The position numbers and the translations under genes were made by a program. Below, piece after piece: positions 10,401-17,654 of a stretch of 37,155 nt of DNA (positions are counted from its first letter, which is position 1; each line of letters opens with the position of its first letter). Under the pieces are notes generated by a model. That model did not search any database. It was given only the letters and a program-made list of their open reading frames with translations, and was not told the DNA's origin. The stretch comes from Mikrocytos mackini (lineage: Eukaryota; Endomyxa; Ascetosporea; Mikrocytida; Mikrocytiidae), in assembly GCA_030180075.1 (NCBI GenBank), contig JASNJN010000218.1, positions 1-37,155 on the forward strand. The letters are read 5' to 3'.

Positions 10401-11734
10401 GGACAGACCATCAAGCGTTGGTAACCTTACTATCCCAAGAGAAGGTCACTAAAAATGTGGCAAGAGTAGAGCGATGGCGAGAAAAAGTTTCTTGTTTCGA
10501 ATATACCGTTGAATACATAAAAGGACAAGATAACGGGATGGCCGATTGGCTAAGCCGAAGTGCGGCTGAGACGACTCACACAGAAATACCATTAAAGGAA
10601 GAATTTGTGGTGAACATGCTAGACAGGGTAAAAGTAGTAGACGCAGAAATAACAGGAGAAACCAGCAGAATAGATCACTATGACCAATATATGAAGAACC
10701 TAAGGGAGGTTGTGAAATACCCACAGTGGACAGAACAAAATATAGCAAATTTCTCTGAATTTGCGAAGGTAAGGGATCATTTAACAGTAAAAGATAACCT
10801 AGTATTTTACAAGGGAACAAGGTTCATACCAGACAGGAACTCATATACCAAGATAGTGGAGTTAGCGCACAGACTTCATCAAGGGATAAACAAAACCTGT
10901 AAAAGGATAGAACAGGTGTTTTGGTGGCCAGCTTGGTACCAACAAGTGCGTGATTTTATTAAGGAGTGTCCCGAATGTCGGGCCAGTGATCGTCTAAAAC
11001 GAACATATGAAGTACCCCTACACCCAGTAGAACTGCCCGAGGGGCCCTGGGAGAAAGTAGGGATAGACCTAAAAGGGAAATTGAGCTGGGGGAAGTGGAA
11101 ATACCTTCTAGTAGTAATGGACTACCATAGTAAATGGCCGGAAATCATAGGAATGAACTCGATTTCATCCAGTGCCATAATTAGGAAACTACGTAGCCTG
11201 TTCTCAAGGTATGGAATACCAAAATCGCTTGTGTCTGATAACGGGAAACAGTTTATTTCCGAGGAGACAGAACAGTATTTAGAAGGCCTTGGGATAGATC
11301 ATAAAAGAGTACCACTGTATTCCCCCAGACAAAATGGACTCGTTGAAAGATTCAACAGAGTAATAGGAGACAAGTTAGAAGAGGCTCAGATGTTTGGATG
11401 GAGCATGGAAGACACGATTGACGAACTATTATTTAACTACCGATCGACTCCTCACAGCACGACAAACGTCTCACCCTATGAAGCATTAATGGGCAGGAAA
11501 ATGCGTGACATCCTCAGTCAAATGGCCCCAACAAGAGAAAGTAGAGAAAATAAGATATGCCCAGATTGTGTTCGGAAGAAACAGGACTATAGCAAGCGGT
11601 ACCATGATAAAAGGAAGGCTACAAGGGAAACGCACGTAAATCCCGGTGATATGGTTTATATAAAAGGACCAGATGGAGGATATAGGAAACCCATTAGAGT
11701 AACCGCGGTAGGAAAAACCTCGGTAAAACCATAG
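7433..11734 (+). CDS. Gag-pol polyprotein of Ty3/gypsy element, 1433 aa
   Basis: One uninterrupted frame encodes the products used to copy and integrate the element. In order: a gag region; a CCHC zinc knuckle CFKCGKIGHFGKFC at 379-392, preceded by a partial C/H cluster; an arginine-rich stretch; protease with DTGA at 510-513; reverse transcriptase with D714 (AKIDLKNAYHQIPL) and YLDD at 774-777; RNase H with D925 (TCDACDTGMG) and RTDHQALV; integrase with an HH-CC zinc domain (H1146, H1149, C1179, C1182) and a D,D35E core at D1212, D1269 and E1305. The order RT-RNase H-integrase defines Ty3/gypsy (Metaviridae). Gag and pol are fused with no frameshift. The TAG stop is followed by 18 more open codons. 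Base composition is less AT-rich than the neighbours, as expected for a mobile gene. All catalytic residues are present, so it may be active. Confidence 0.95.
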   Translation: MATSKQIKNRYEERLIEAERGALKDGLAQKMGVDKSQVSESTVVEECLRWLEKQDRETTMLTNEKIQEMLWLKKLTFGVRDRKTKLVERWVDHLFEGLITAPLKEGSTPDALKRSKIAKEKEIPEAAPKQEPSLTEEKEPSPNEKRSAEIEEVKEVRQVPLPSVLMAKGEVSMDYKDWIEEFKTYLLVSGWEEETQEKKMGLFTICLGAGGRKLLNSLPGTKEAWETATIQLENYFYPTKSVTCTRIKWFNRRQGEGESIREYAALMNEQVAKCNLGSEQESILRDVFIGGIQTKETRKKLMESPPETFALAVSEAQRDEAVKQELEREKKEATHKELVEKKNKQQETPTTEQETKECDKCGIRHTPLRRYCKANETRCFKCGKIGHFGKFCRTPQVVEYPRKPDYSRRPWNSEYPRRDREERFPRRTYTDRERGSMRRLERGSFSEEEYERRRPRPREPNRRDHHHHYYSDSEGEWDNRRNIRTIIDPRKRRENKRITIGNQEFNAIADTGASVSCLNSKTVDNLKLGQYLEPCGKILIAYGGSKIQVKGEINKEVKFGKNRAGIRFVVVENGDNIISSRDCLRLGMLKWLPRISNDLYPKVYACCSLLEYDIKLKEGATPFAGKVRPVPYAMRRLVEAEMNRLVEEGVLVPSTLTDWASPIVVVKKPNGSVRICGDFRRLNQAVVGDKYPLPNIEDLFANLGSGNKVFAKIDLKNAYHQIPLKVASQEYTTIVTHCGTYKYTRMPFGIKTAPSAFQRIIEKIIGKEPGVLCYLDDILIAGKDRDEVKSRLEGVRSCLERNKIKINEEKSINETDRVEWLGYEISRNGIRPAIGKAQQIEKLEEPKTLKQVRQALGAINYYCRFIPALAEKASPLHELLKKGNRWNWSETESKALREVKEEIIKRNVLIPFNTDSRKKVCLTCDACDTGMGATLEQEDGTGIMNPVCYWSSKFRKYERNYSISEKEALACVAAMGKFKNYLLGRKFILRTDHQALVTLLSQEKVTKNVARVERWREKVSCFEYTVEYIKGQDNGMADWLSRSAAETTHTEIPLKEEFVVNMLDRVKVVDAEITGETSRIDHYDQYMKNLREVVKYPQWTEQNIANFSEFAKVRDHLTVKDNLVFYKGTRFIPDRNSYTKIVELAHRLHQGINKTCKRIEQVFWWPAWYQQVRDFIKECPECRASDRLKRTYEVPLHPVELPEGPWEKVGIDLKGKLSWGKWKYLLVVMDYHSKWPEIIGMNSISSSAIIRKLRSLFSRYGIPKSLVSDNGKQFISEETEQYLEGLGIDHKRVPLYSPRQNGLVERFNRVIGDKLEEAQMFGWSMEDTIDELLFNYRSTPHSTTNVSPYEALMGRKMRDILSQMAPTRESRENKICPDCVRKKQDYSKRYHDKRKATRETHVNPGDMVYIKGPDGGYRKPIRVTAVGKTSVKP
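7434..7443 (+). promoter_or_regulatory. Putative primer-binding site inside the gag start
   Basis: The first bases after the LTR are TGGCGACATC. Ty3-type primer-binding sites start with TGG, which pairs with the CCA end of a tRNA; this one would fit a tRNA ending GATGTCGCCA. It overlaps the coding sequence: the ATG is made of the last LTR base plus the TG of this site. The tRNA is not identified. Confidence 0.6.
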
Positions 11735-11789
11735 ATGGGCGAATTTGGTCCAAAAATAGGGTATGTAAAGAGCTCGGAAGGGGCTTTGT

Positions 11790-11798
11790 AAGAGGGGA
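11790..11798 (+). promoter_or_regulatory. Polypurine tract
   Basis: AAGAGGGGA directly abuts the start of the 3' LTR, the position where plus-strand DNA synthesis is primed in LTR retroelements. Confidence 0.8.
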
Positions 11799-11866
11799 TG
11801 TAGTGTGAGCGAATAAATAAAATTAACTTTTTAAATTCTTAGAAAAATCTTAGTAGCAACATAACA
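11799..11866 (+). repeat. 3' LTR, 68 bp
   Basis: It matches the 5' LTR except for a at 11808. It follows the purine tract and is followed at once by the CTCTG target duplication. AATAAA within it could serve as the polyadenylation signal. Confidence 0.92.
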
Positions 11867-11871
11867 CTCTG

Positions 11872-12054
11872 ATCTCCTTATCAGTTTGTTTGTCATTTAA
11901 TTAACAATTCCAAGCCAATGATAAGAAACAATTTTACAATAATTATTTTGAAAATAAAATACACGTTTACAATGTCTTATTTTCCATTAACAATTCCTCA
12001 CATCCGTGAAAATTTGACGCCAAATTAAAAATTTAAATTTTAAAACTTTATCAT
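11872..12054. promoter_or_regulatory. Spacer and likely promoter of the 749-aa gene
   Basis: AT-rich sequence with AAATTAAAAATTTAAATTTTAA close before the ATG of the next gene. With the Ty3 element removed it would join the spacer left of 7361. No gene seen. Confidence 0.35.
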
Positions 12055-14304
12055 ATGGGAAGTAAAGCATTTATCACCAGAGATAAACAAGTAAATATTT
12101 CAACTTTGCTCAACGACAAAACCAATGTTGATAGCAATATAGCCAAGGCAATTCGCATAGCCTCTGTTCCACTTCTAAGGCCGAACGAAGAATTCAAATT
12201 TGACGAGGAATGTCCTCATTGCATATCTCTAAAACTCCTAACCGAAAAAACAACATTAGAAACTCCAGGAGCATCTTCAGATGATAAAGAGATCCAGGAG
12301 TGGATTTTGATATCCTGTGCTGCTCAGTTGCAAAACAACCGTCTCTCTATAGCACTACTGTCTAAATCACACAAAACAAACAAGTGCACTTCTTCATATC
12401 TTGGCGATTTACTTCTAAGTATAATTGAATGCAACAATCTACTCATGTTCGTTGGGAACATGGAATTCATCTGGCAAGGCATCGACAACAAGCTATACGG
12501 CGAGGAAGTCATCCACTCCATTTACAACACAGACAACAGGACAATCTTTGCGTACTTCTTTACACACGCGCCAGACCTCAACAAAATTCTGTACAAAATT
12601 CCGTACAAGCCGAAAATAAAATCCGAAAACTTTTTCTATTTCAAATTAATGACCGAAATAAGAAGGAATGGAATAATGCACCATATTTGGAAGAACTTAG
12701 CTAACCATAAAACACACAATTTAGAGCTGCATATTGTCGTGCTAAGACTGTTTATGTTACAACTCAAAATAAACAAGTATAAAATACTGCAGGATAAAGA
12801 TTACAGTGAAAAGAAGTTCATGTTTATGATAGCTAACGCTGAGGAACGATGGTTAGTACTGCACCAGATAATAATAACCATACAAGGAAAGTTACCAGGG
12901 CCGTATATTAGTATACTACACGAAACATTCATAGAGTATTTAAACGAACAGTTAGTACTTGCAATAAAGAAAGAAATTGAACAGAAAAGAAATAAAATAA
13001 GAAAGACAATAGAAGAAGTATTTATGGTCACTTTTAGTAGCAAATCATTTCTGGATAACTTTGAGTCGGATTATAATGAAGTGAATTTCTGGGCTCCTTT
13101 TATATCTATAATTTGGTCTATTATATTCGGCACGGGCTTTTATACGCGTTCTGGCCTATTTAAAGAAAGTGACACTATACAGAGAGAACAAAACTTCCGT
13201 AGTATACAAGAACATAAACACTACTACACACCTGAACTTCCTTATTTTCTTTTGTGTAATCAAGACGTTATTATAGGCATTGCTAAAGGAACAAGACACT
13301 TAGCACAGTTATTTGATAATAATTCGTTGACGTGTTTACAACTCAACCTTTCAAAATTTGACAAACTATCCGATTCTTTTTACTGTATAGAAACGCCTTT
13401 AATAGATATGTTGCCTGATTTGGAAATAAAAGGAAAGTCGAAAAAAAAGTTTAATTTGAGACATGTAGACGAGTTCACAAACACTACAGAGACACTATAC
13501 AGAAATAAAGTAGCTGTTCGTGAAAAGTGTTACAGAAGAGAGTTCAAATTAAAACAAACTTCTAAACTGTTTAATAATGACAGCACTGCTTCTTTACAAA
13601 TAGAATCAATAGAATTCGATGAAAATAGTCTAAGAAGCGCTACACAACTACGCAAGTATTTGTTAACCATGCAAATAATTGAAGGATTAGTAGATCCTTT
13701 AAACGACCCTAAAAATTCAACGTTCAACAAAATCATTAAAATAACAAAAAGTAGTAAGTGGAAGGAATTAGTGGATTACTACACAGATTGCGAAATGGAC
13801 ACAGTTAGCAAGTTAGAATTATTTTCTTTAAACCTTGAAAACTTTGAAAACAGATTAAAAAGAAGTCTGAAATGGATGCTAATTAAAGACGGTTTAATGC
13901 TTTATAAACAGGAAAAATCAAACGCAGATTTGTTTGAGTTTGCAGAAGATGGTAGGCTACGACTAAATGGACCTCGATTCAAAGCGCTTGAAAAACACGT
14001 CCACCCATTTTATATAATGCTAAAATACTGTAAAATGAAATTAGGAAGTGGACCAAAACATGTTTGTAAAGTACATAAAGACGTACATGGAATTGAAGAT
14101 TGGAAAAGGAAAGCGAGATATACATTTGAAAAATTCGCCGTGGAATGTTTGTTGGATAAAACGATTAGTATAACGGAATCTCTTAAAAAGAATTATGAAA
14201 AAAGAATTAGAGAGTATGAAAATGGAAAAGAAGAAGAAGAAAACAATGATGTGGATTTAATGTTGAGAATAGATGAAACTATCTGGAATGGTCGTTATAA
14301 GTAA
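12055..14304 (+). CDS. Orphan protein, 749 aa, function unknown
   Basis: I do not recognise the family. The frame is intact, begins at an ATG after an AT-rich leader and has the same base usage as its neighbours, so it is very likely a real gene. Visible features: a CPHC motif at residues 53-56 without a clear second metal-binding pair; a long helical, charged region from about 300 to 330; one hydrophobic aromatic stretch at about 350-365 (FWAPFISIIWSIIFGTGF) that might be membrane-associated; a lysine-rich patch KGKSKKK around 465; and an acidic tail with a run of glutamates. It has no signal peptide. The stop is 263 bp from the convergent gene ending at 14568. A lineage-specific microsporidian protein is the most likely description. 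Confidence 0.7.
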   Translation: MGSKAFITRDKQVNISTLLNDKTNVDSNIAKAIRIASVPLLRPNEEFKFDEECPHCISLKLLTEKTTLETPGASSDDKEIQEWILISCAAQLQNNRLSIALLSKSHKTNKCTSSYLGDLLLSIIECNNLLMFVGNMEFIWQGIDNKLYGEEVIHSIYNTDNRTIFAYFFTHAPDLNKILYKIPYKPKIKSENFFYFKLMTEIRRNGIMHHIWKNLANHKTHNLELHIVVLRLFMLQLKINKYKILQDKDYSEKKFMFMIANAEERWLVLHQIIITIQGKLPGPYISILHETFIEYLNEQLVLAIKKEIEQKRNKIRKTIEEVFMVTFSSKSFLDNFESDYNEVNFWAPFISIIWSIIFGTGFYTRSGLFKESDTIQREQNFRSIQEHKHYYTPELPYFLLCNQDVIIGIAKGTRHLAQLFDNNSLTCLQLNLSKFDKLSDSFYCIETPLIDMLPDLEIKGKSKKKFNLRHVDEFTNTTETLYRNKVAVREKCYRREFKLKQTSKLFNNDSTASLQIESIEFDENSLRSATQLRKYLLTMQIIEGLVDPLNDPKNSTFNKIIKITKSSKWKELVDYYTDCEMDTVSKLELFSLNLENFENRLKRSLKWMLIKDGLMLYKQEKSNADLFEFAEDGRLRLNGPRFKALEKHVHPFYIMLKYCKMKLGSGPKHVCKVHKDVHGIEDWKRKARYTFEKFAVECLLDKTISITESLKKNYEKRIREYENGKEEEENNDVDLMLRIDETIWNGRYK

Positions 14305-14567
14305 CAAAGTATATAATAGAATTATACAATATTATATTTGTTATTTAATAATAACTTCAATATAGAAATTGGAATTATAAATATTTGCTTTAGAACATTT
14401 TGAATATTTTATTAAAAGAAATTTGTCTTAAATTAAAAAATAAATCCAATAATATCCCATATTATCTTAAATAGTGAAATATCAAAAACAATTTATTTGT
14501 TACTTTAACCTTAATTGTTTAAGACTTTGTAAAATATTCAAAAAATTTTTATACATTAATTATTTAT

Positions 14568-15692
14568 TCATTGATTGTACAAATCAACAAATCCTTCAAG
14601 TTCTTCCCCAATTCTCTCAAAATGAGTCGCAACTAATTCCATGCTTTTCTCTTCATTTTCCTTCAATTTACCCGAAATTATGTCCAATTGATATATAAGT
14701 GCAATTATCAACTTTTCCTTTTTAAAACTTTCTTTTAATTCATAAAACCTTTTCAGTTTTTCTTTCCCTCCCTTAAAATTTTCAAATTTATTTTGTAAAC
14801 CTTCATCATTAATACAACTGTAAACCACAAACAGCGTCAACCCTTTCACAGCATTTTTGTACCGTCTCATTAAGTTTAATTCCCATTCTATTGTATTAGT
14901 TTCCTTTATTTTTAACAATAATTTAATGGCATCTTCTTCAGCATTTATATTCGTCGCTAATATAAACGCGTTCCAAAAGAAATTGATCATAAATATCAGT
15001 CTATTGAATAACACTTTTTGTTTTACAAACTTCCAGTTTGTGTTAATAGATTGGACGAAATACCAAACTAGTCTGCAGTTAATTTCAAGCCAATAAAAAG
15101 TGTCTCTTTTTAAGGTAAGTGTGGTAATATCTTGCGAACTATTATCATCCCAGTCATCAAAAAGCGATATTTTGGAGTTAGTTGGGTAATTGTCTGTTAC
15201 AAAAGAAAGGATAAATTCTAAGTTGAGTATAGAAGGATCGTACAAGTAAGCAGATTTGTATTTGATCGTGGAATTGCCCTCTGTGTCTTGAATATCAAAC
15301 GTGGCGCTGTAGTCCTTGTATAGTGTGTACAGAGCACCGCTGATTGTTATTGTTTGTTCAGTTTCGTCTGAATACGAAGTTAATGTGTTATAGGATTTGT
15401 GTTCTGTGTTATATTGGAGAATAAACGTTTCTAAGATAGTTGTATCGTTGAAGTCTCGGTCTGTGGAAATATAAAGTACCTCTTCGTGAGTGGTAGATGT
15501 TAGTGTCTTCTGTTGTTGTTCTGTGAGATTGTTTGATTTTGCAAATTTTATGGTGACAAATAGCAAAGCTCCTAGAGTTAGTAAAATCAGTATAGATAGG
15601 AATATTATGAGCCTAAACAATCTCCTGTTCTTGCAGACACGTTTTCTGGACTTTCTAGAAAGAGTATCATTTGAATGCGTACAATTTTCCAT
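14568..15692 (-). CDS. Orphan protein with N-terminal membrane anchor, 374 aa
   Basis: Family not recognised. A basic cytosolic-type leader (RKSRKRVCKNRR at about 13-24) precedes a single strong hydrophobic segment (about 26-49), followed by a Ser/Thr/Asp-rich stretch and a helical C-terminal half rich in Lys and Glu. This is the layout of a type II membrane protein with several N-x-S/T sites in the outer part (for example near NNLT, NDTT and NSTI). The layout and size match the 376-aa protein at 5548-6678, and a weak common pattern (KV-x2-NRL near the middle, then an NA-x-E region) suggests distant paralogy, which I cannot prove by eye. It converges with the 749-aa gene. Confidence 0.7.
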   Translation of the reverse strand: MENCTHSNDTLSRKSRKRVCKNRRLFRLIIFLSILILLTLGALLFVTIKFAKSNNLTEQQQKTLTSTTHEEVLYISTDRDFNDTTILETFILQYNTEHKSYNTLTSYSDETEQTITISGALYTLYKDYSATFDIQDTEGNSTIKYKSAYLYDPSILNLEFILSFVTDNYPTNSKISLFDDWDDNSSQDITTLTLKRDTFYWLEINCRLVWYFVQSINTNWKFVKQKVLFNRLIFMINFFWNAFILATNINAEEDAIKLLLKIKETNTIEWELNLMRRYKNAVKGLTLFVVYSCINDEGLQNKFENFKGGKEKLKRFYELKESFKKEKLIIALIYQLDIISGKLKENEEKSMELVATHFERIGEELEGFVDLYNQ

Positions 15693-16114
15693 AAAAATTT
15701 ACATACCAATTTAAATATTGTAATTATCGAATAAGTATCATATATCACTAAATTACATTATATTGAAGACAATGCGTAAGTCCTGTAATTTACACTACAA
15801 AAAAATTAATTTATTATAAGATAACGTATTTATATATAACATGAAACATTTTACACTCTATAAAGCATATGACTTGGTTCTGTGTGTGTTTTCCCTTTGA
15901 AATACTTCCTCACAAAGAATTTATTTTTATTAAATCCTCCACATTCATTTGATGTTAACTTCATCGTCCAATAACCCTGTAAAGCACAATACACTACCAA
16001 CTACATATTATATATCTTGCGTCATATCTTTCATAAATTTGTACTTTGCAATTTTTTGATGTACCAAGATTACATCTCCTACAGAGATCTTCAAATAACA
16101 GAACCATACACTCA
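15693..16114. other. Spacer with ambiguous start of the next gene
   Basis: Mostly AT-rich with no long frame. Near its end an ATG at 16059 opens a 24-codon frame (MYQDYISYRDLQITEPYTQW...) that stops at 16133 and overlaps the start of the gene at 16115 in another frame. Whether this is a real N-terminus broken by a frameshift is open. Confidence 0.4.
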
Positions 16115-16594
16115 ATGGTGGATGGGTTTATAGGAATCGACAAGCTTCGTATTGACTTCAACTCGAAGTGTCTTCAGATGTTTTCCAAAACAGACTGCAA
16201 CAAGCCCACAATTACAAGTTTTATAGCAAACCAAGCAACCGAACAGACGTCCAAAGAGGAGTTGTTCCCTGTAATTCTCATAGCCGAGTGCATATACCTT
16301 GAGTGCATCGTACTTCAAGAATTTCATCAAAACGACACTAAGTACGACAGAAACGAAAACATGATCATTTGTATGTTTTGTTCGAACATAATTAATTACA
16401 TTTTGAAAGAGAATTTCAACACAGAAGCCAAAGAGAAACTAGCGAAGAGTATTAACGATGAAACAACAAAAACTTCAATAAGAAATGTGAAATTGCACGT
16501 TGGAAAAGAAAAAGAAGATTATTGCTATAAAAAACATTTTAAAAATAACCTGGAAAATTATATTAAAATAATAAAGACACATAAAAATATTTAA
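16115..16594 (+). CDS. Orphan protein, about 159 aa
   Basis: Not recognised. From the first in-frame ATG (MVDGFIGIDKLRIDF...) the protein is about 159 residues, soluble-looking, with a hydrophobic helix around LFPVILIAECIYLECIVLQ, a second near ICMFCSNIINYIL, and a lysine-rich C-terminus. The frame is open upstream to a TTG at 16046, but an ATG start is expected in a eukaryote. A 24-codon ATG frame at 16059-16133 runs into it in a different phase; a one-base correction near 16125 would add about 22 residues, so the true N-terminus is uncertain. A short A-rich 3' end follows the stop. Coding nature is supported by its place in the gene island and its neighbour-like codon use. Confidence 0.55.
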   Translation: MVDGFIGIDKLRIDFNSKCLQMFSKTDCNKPTITSFIANQATEQTSKEELFPVILIAECIYLECIVLQEFHQNDTKYDRNENMIICMFCSNIINYILKENFNTEAKEKLAKSINDETTKTSIRNVKLHVGKEKEDYCYKKHFKNNLENYIKIIKTHKNI

Positions 16595-17070
16595 ATGAAT
16601 AAAAGGAAAGAATTATAAATTTATAAGTACATTTTTATTTAATTTAATAAAAATTTATATTGGAATGTGATTATGTAAATATGAAAAAAATATGAATGTT
16701 AGGTTTTAGTTTAAAATCAGTAAATTCGATAGAATAAAAAAATATAAATTATGAATGGAAATGATTGATAAAATTAAAAATGTTGGTTTAGTGACTATGT
16801 GGGTGAATAAACATGTAAATTTGTAATGATATTTGTAGAAAATTTTTTACCGTTCAAGAGTTACTTAGAAACTGGTTAATATAATTCAAAGCTGTTTGTA
16901 AGAACAAGATAACTTCCACTTTGTGATTTACACGTTTTTCCAAGCCATATAGGCCAACTGTATAGTATAACATCACTTGATAATGTATGTTTGTAATCAT
17001 TAGATGATAAAGTGCCTTGGGTCTGTGTAATTTGGTTTCGTTTCTAAAAAGTTTAAATTTGAAAACATTG
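16595..17070. other. AT-rich spacer
   Basis: No gene seen. The sequence is very AT-rich until about 16860 and more mixed after that, leading into the Sm-like gene. Confidence 0.5.
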
Positions 17071-17325
17071 ATGCTTCATTTCAAAGAAGGCTGTTTCAAA
17101 GATTATCTAGATTATAATGTTGAAGTGAATTGTAACAACCAAAGAACATACACGGGAATTTTAAAATCATATGATAGCCATCTGAATCTTCTTTTGGAAG
17201 ATACCATCCAGATGATGGCTAAGGATGATGAAAAACTTGAACTCGGCTTCGTATTAATAAGAGGGAACAAAATACAATCAATAAAAAGAAAATCAAAGAA
17301 AACGTTAACTGCAGACTTAGAATAA
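17071..17325 (+). CDS. Sm/LSm-fold small protein, 84 aa
   Basis: The sequence carries both Sm motifs. Sm1 is the stretch NVEVNCNNQRTYTGILKSYD followed by SHLNLLLEDT (hydrophobic-strand pattern with G, D and N at the expected sites). Sm2 is the stretch LGFVLIRGNKIQSI, with the near-universal IRGN/IRGD signature. Sm and LSm proteins form seven-membered rings on U snRNAs or on mRNA in splicing, U6 binding and decay. I start it at ATG 17071 because this gives the usual 80-90 residue length; upstream only a TTG is in frame. The subtype is unclear: SmF, SmG, SmD1 and LSm2-like features are mixed. A basic tail KRKSKK follows the fold. Its stop is 20 bp from the convergent gene on the other strand. 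Confidence 0.8.
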   Translation: MLHFKEGCFKDYLDYNVEVNCNNQRTYTGILKSYDSHLNLLLEDTIQMMAKDDEKLELGFVLIRGNKIQSIKRKSKKTLTADLE

Positions 17326-17345
17326 CTGAATGTAACTAAATAAAT

Positions 17346-17637
17346 TTATTTTTTCAAGAGTTGTTTTAGATCAGACCTAAACTTCTTTATTCTCTTTTTC
17401 CCAAAAAAGTTGGGCTTGATTTCTACGTACGCGAAAGGTTTCACTTTGCTTGATTTTACACAGTCTCCTCCATTTTTGTTCTTTTTAGAAAAATACCTTA
17501 AATTTCTCTCCGGAATAGTTATCGTCTATAAGTTTGTACTTTGACTTCTTTGCCTCTCCTCCGTTATCCTGTTTGTTCTTTAGTATTTTCTTTATTCGCC
17601 TGAGTTTCTGTTGTTGTTTCTTTCTTTTAGTTTTCAT
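17346..17637 (-). CDS. Small basic protein resembling the RRP12 C-terminal tail; needs a 16-nt intron or a frameshift
   Basis: The minus strand from ATG 17637 encodes 47 very basic residues (MKTKRKKQQQKLRRIKKILK...) and then meets a stop. Removing 16 nt at 17481-17496 (GTATTTTTCTAAAAAG) rejoins a second open stretch of 44 codons, giving 91 residues. Across the joint the protein reads GEKFK-NKNGGDCVKSSKVK and then PFAYVEI..NFFGKKRIKKF. This recalls the C-terminal end of the ribosome-biogenesis factor RRP12 (EYK-KK-GDvk-k--PYAYipl---l-kr), with spacing that fits only when the 16 nt are absent. RRP12 itself is over 1000 residues, so this would be a stand-alone tail or a relic. It lies between convergent Sm-like and divergent SNARE genes (17 bp between starts). 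A one-base frameshift or sequencing error is the alternative. Confidence 0.45.
17481..17496 (-). other. Candidate 16-nt spliceosomal intron
   Basis: On the minus strand the segment reads GTATTTTTCTAAAAAG: GT and AG ends and a CTAA branch-like sequence in the middle. It falls between two complete codons and its length is not a multiple of three, so only removal joins the two coding stretches. It would be exceptionally short, so confidence is modest. Confidence 0.35.
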
Positions 17638-17654
17638 TTTATTTTTCAAAGACA

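Larger units (their letters stand above)
7361..11871 (+). mobile_element. Complete Ty3/gypsy LTR retrotransposon with 68-bp LTRs
   Basis: Everything needed to define a full insertion is visible: a 5-bp target duplication CTCTG at 7361-7365 and 11867-11871, direct terminal repeats of 68 bp (7366-7433 and 11799-11866) that begin TGT and end ACA and differ at one base, a primer-binding-site-like TGG sequence right after the left LTR, a single open gag-pol frame, and a purine tract just before the right LTR. The near-identical LTRs and uninterrupted frame indicate recent insertion. LTRs this short are unusual for an autonomous Ty3-type element. Confidence 0.93.

Noticed and set aside
7540-10820. 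Several open stretches opposite or shifted to gag-pol
   Set aside because: They overlap the intact polyprotein in other frames and have no recognisable content; they are shadows.
16046-16114. TTG-initiated extension of the 16.1-kb gene (and similarly of the Sm-like gene to 17017 and the MULE to 29834)
   Set aside because: Eukaryotic genes rarely start at TTG, and ATG starts give lengths that fit the families better.
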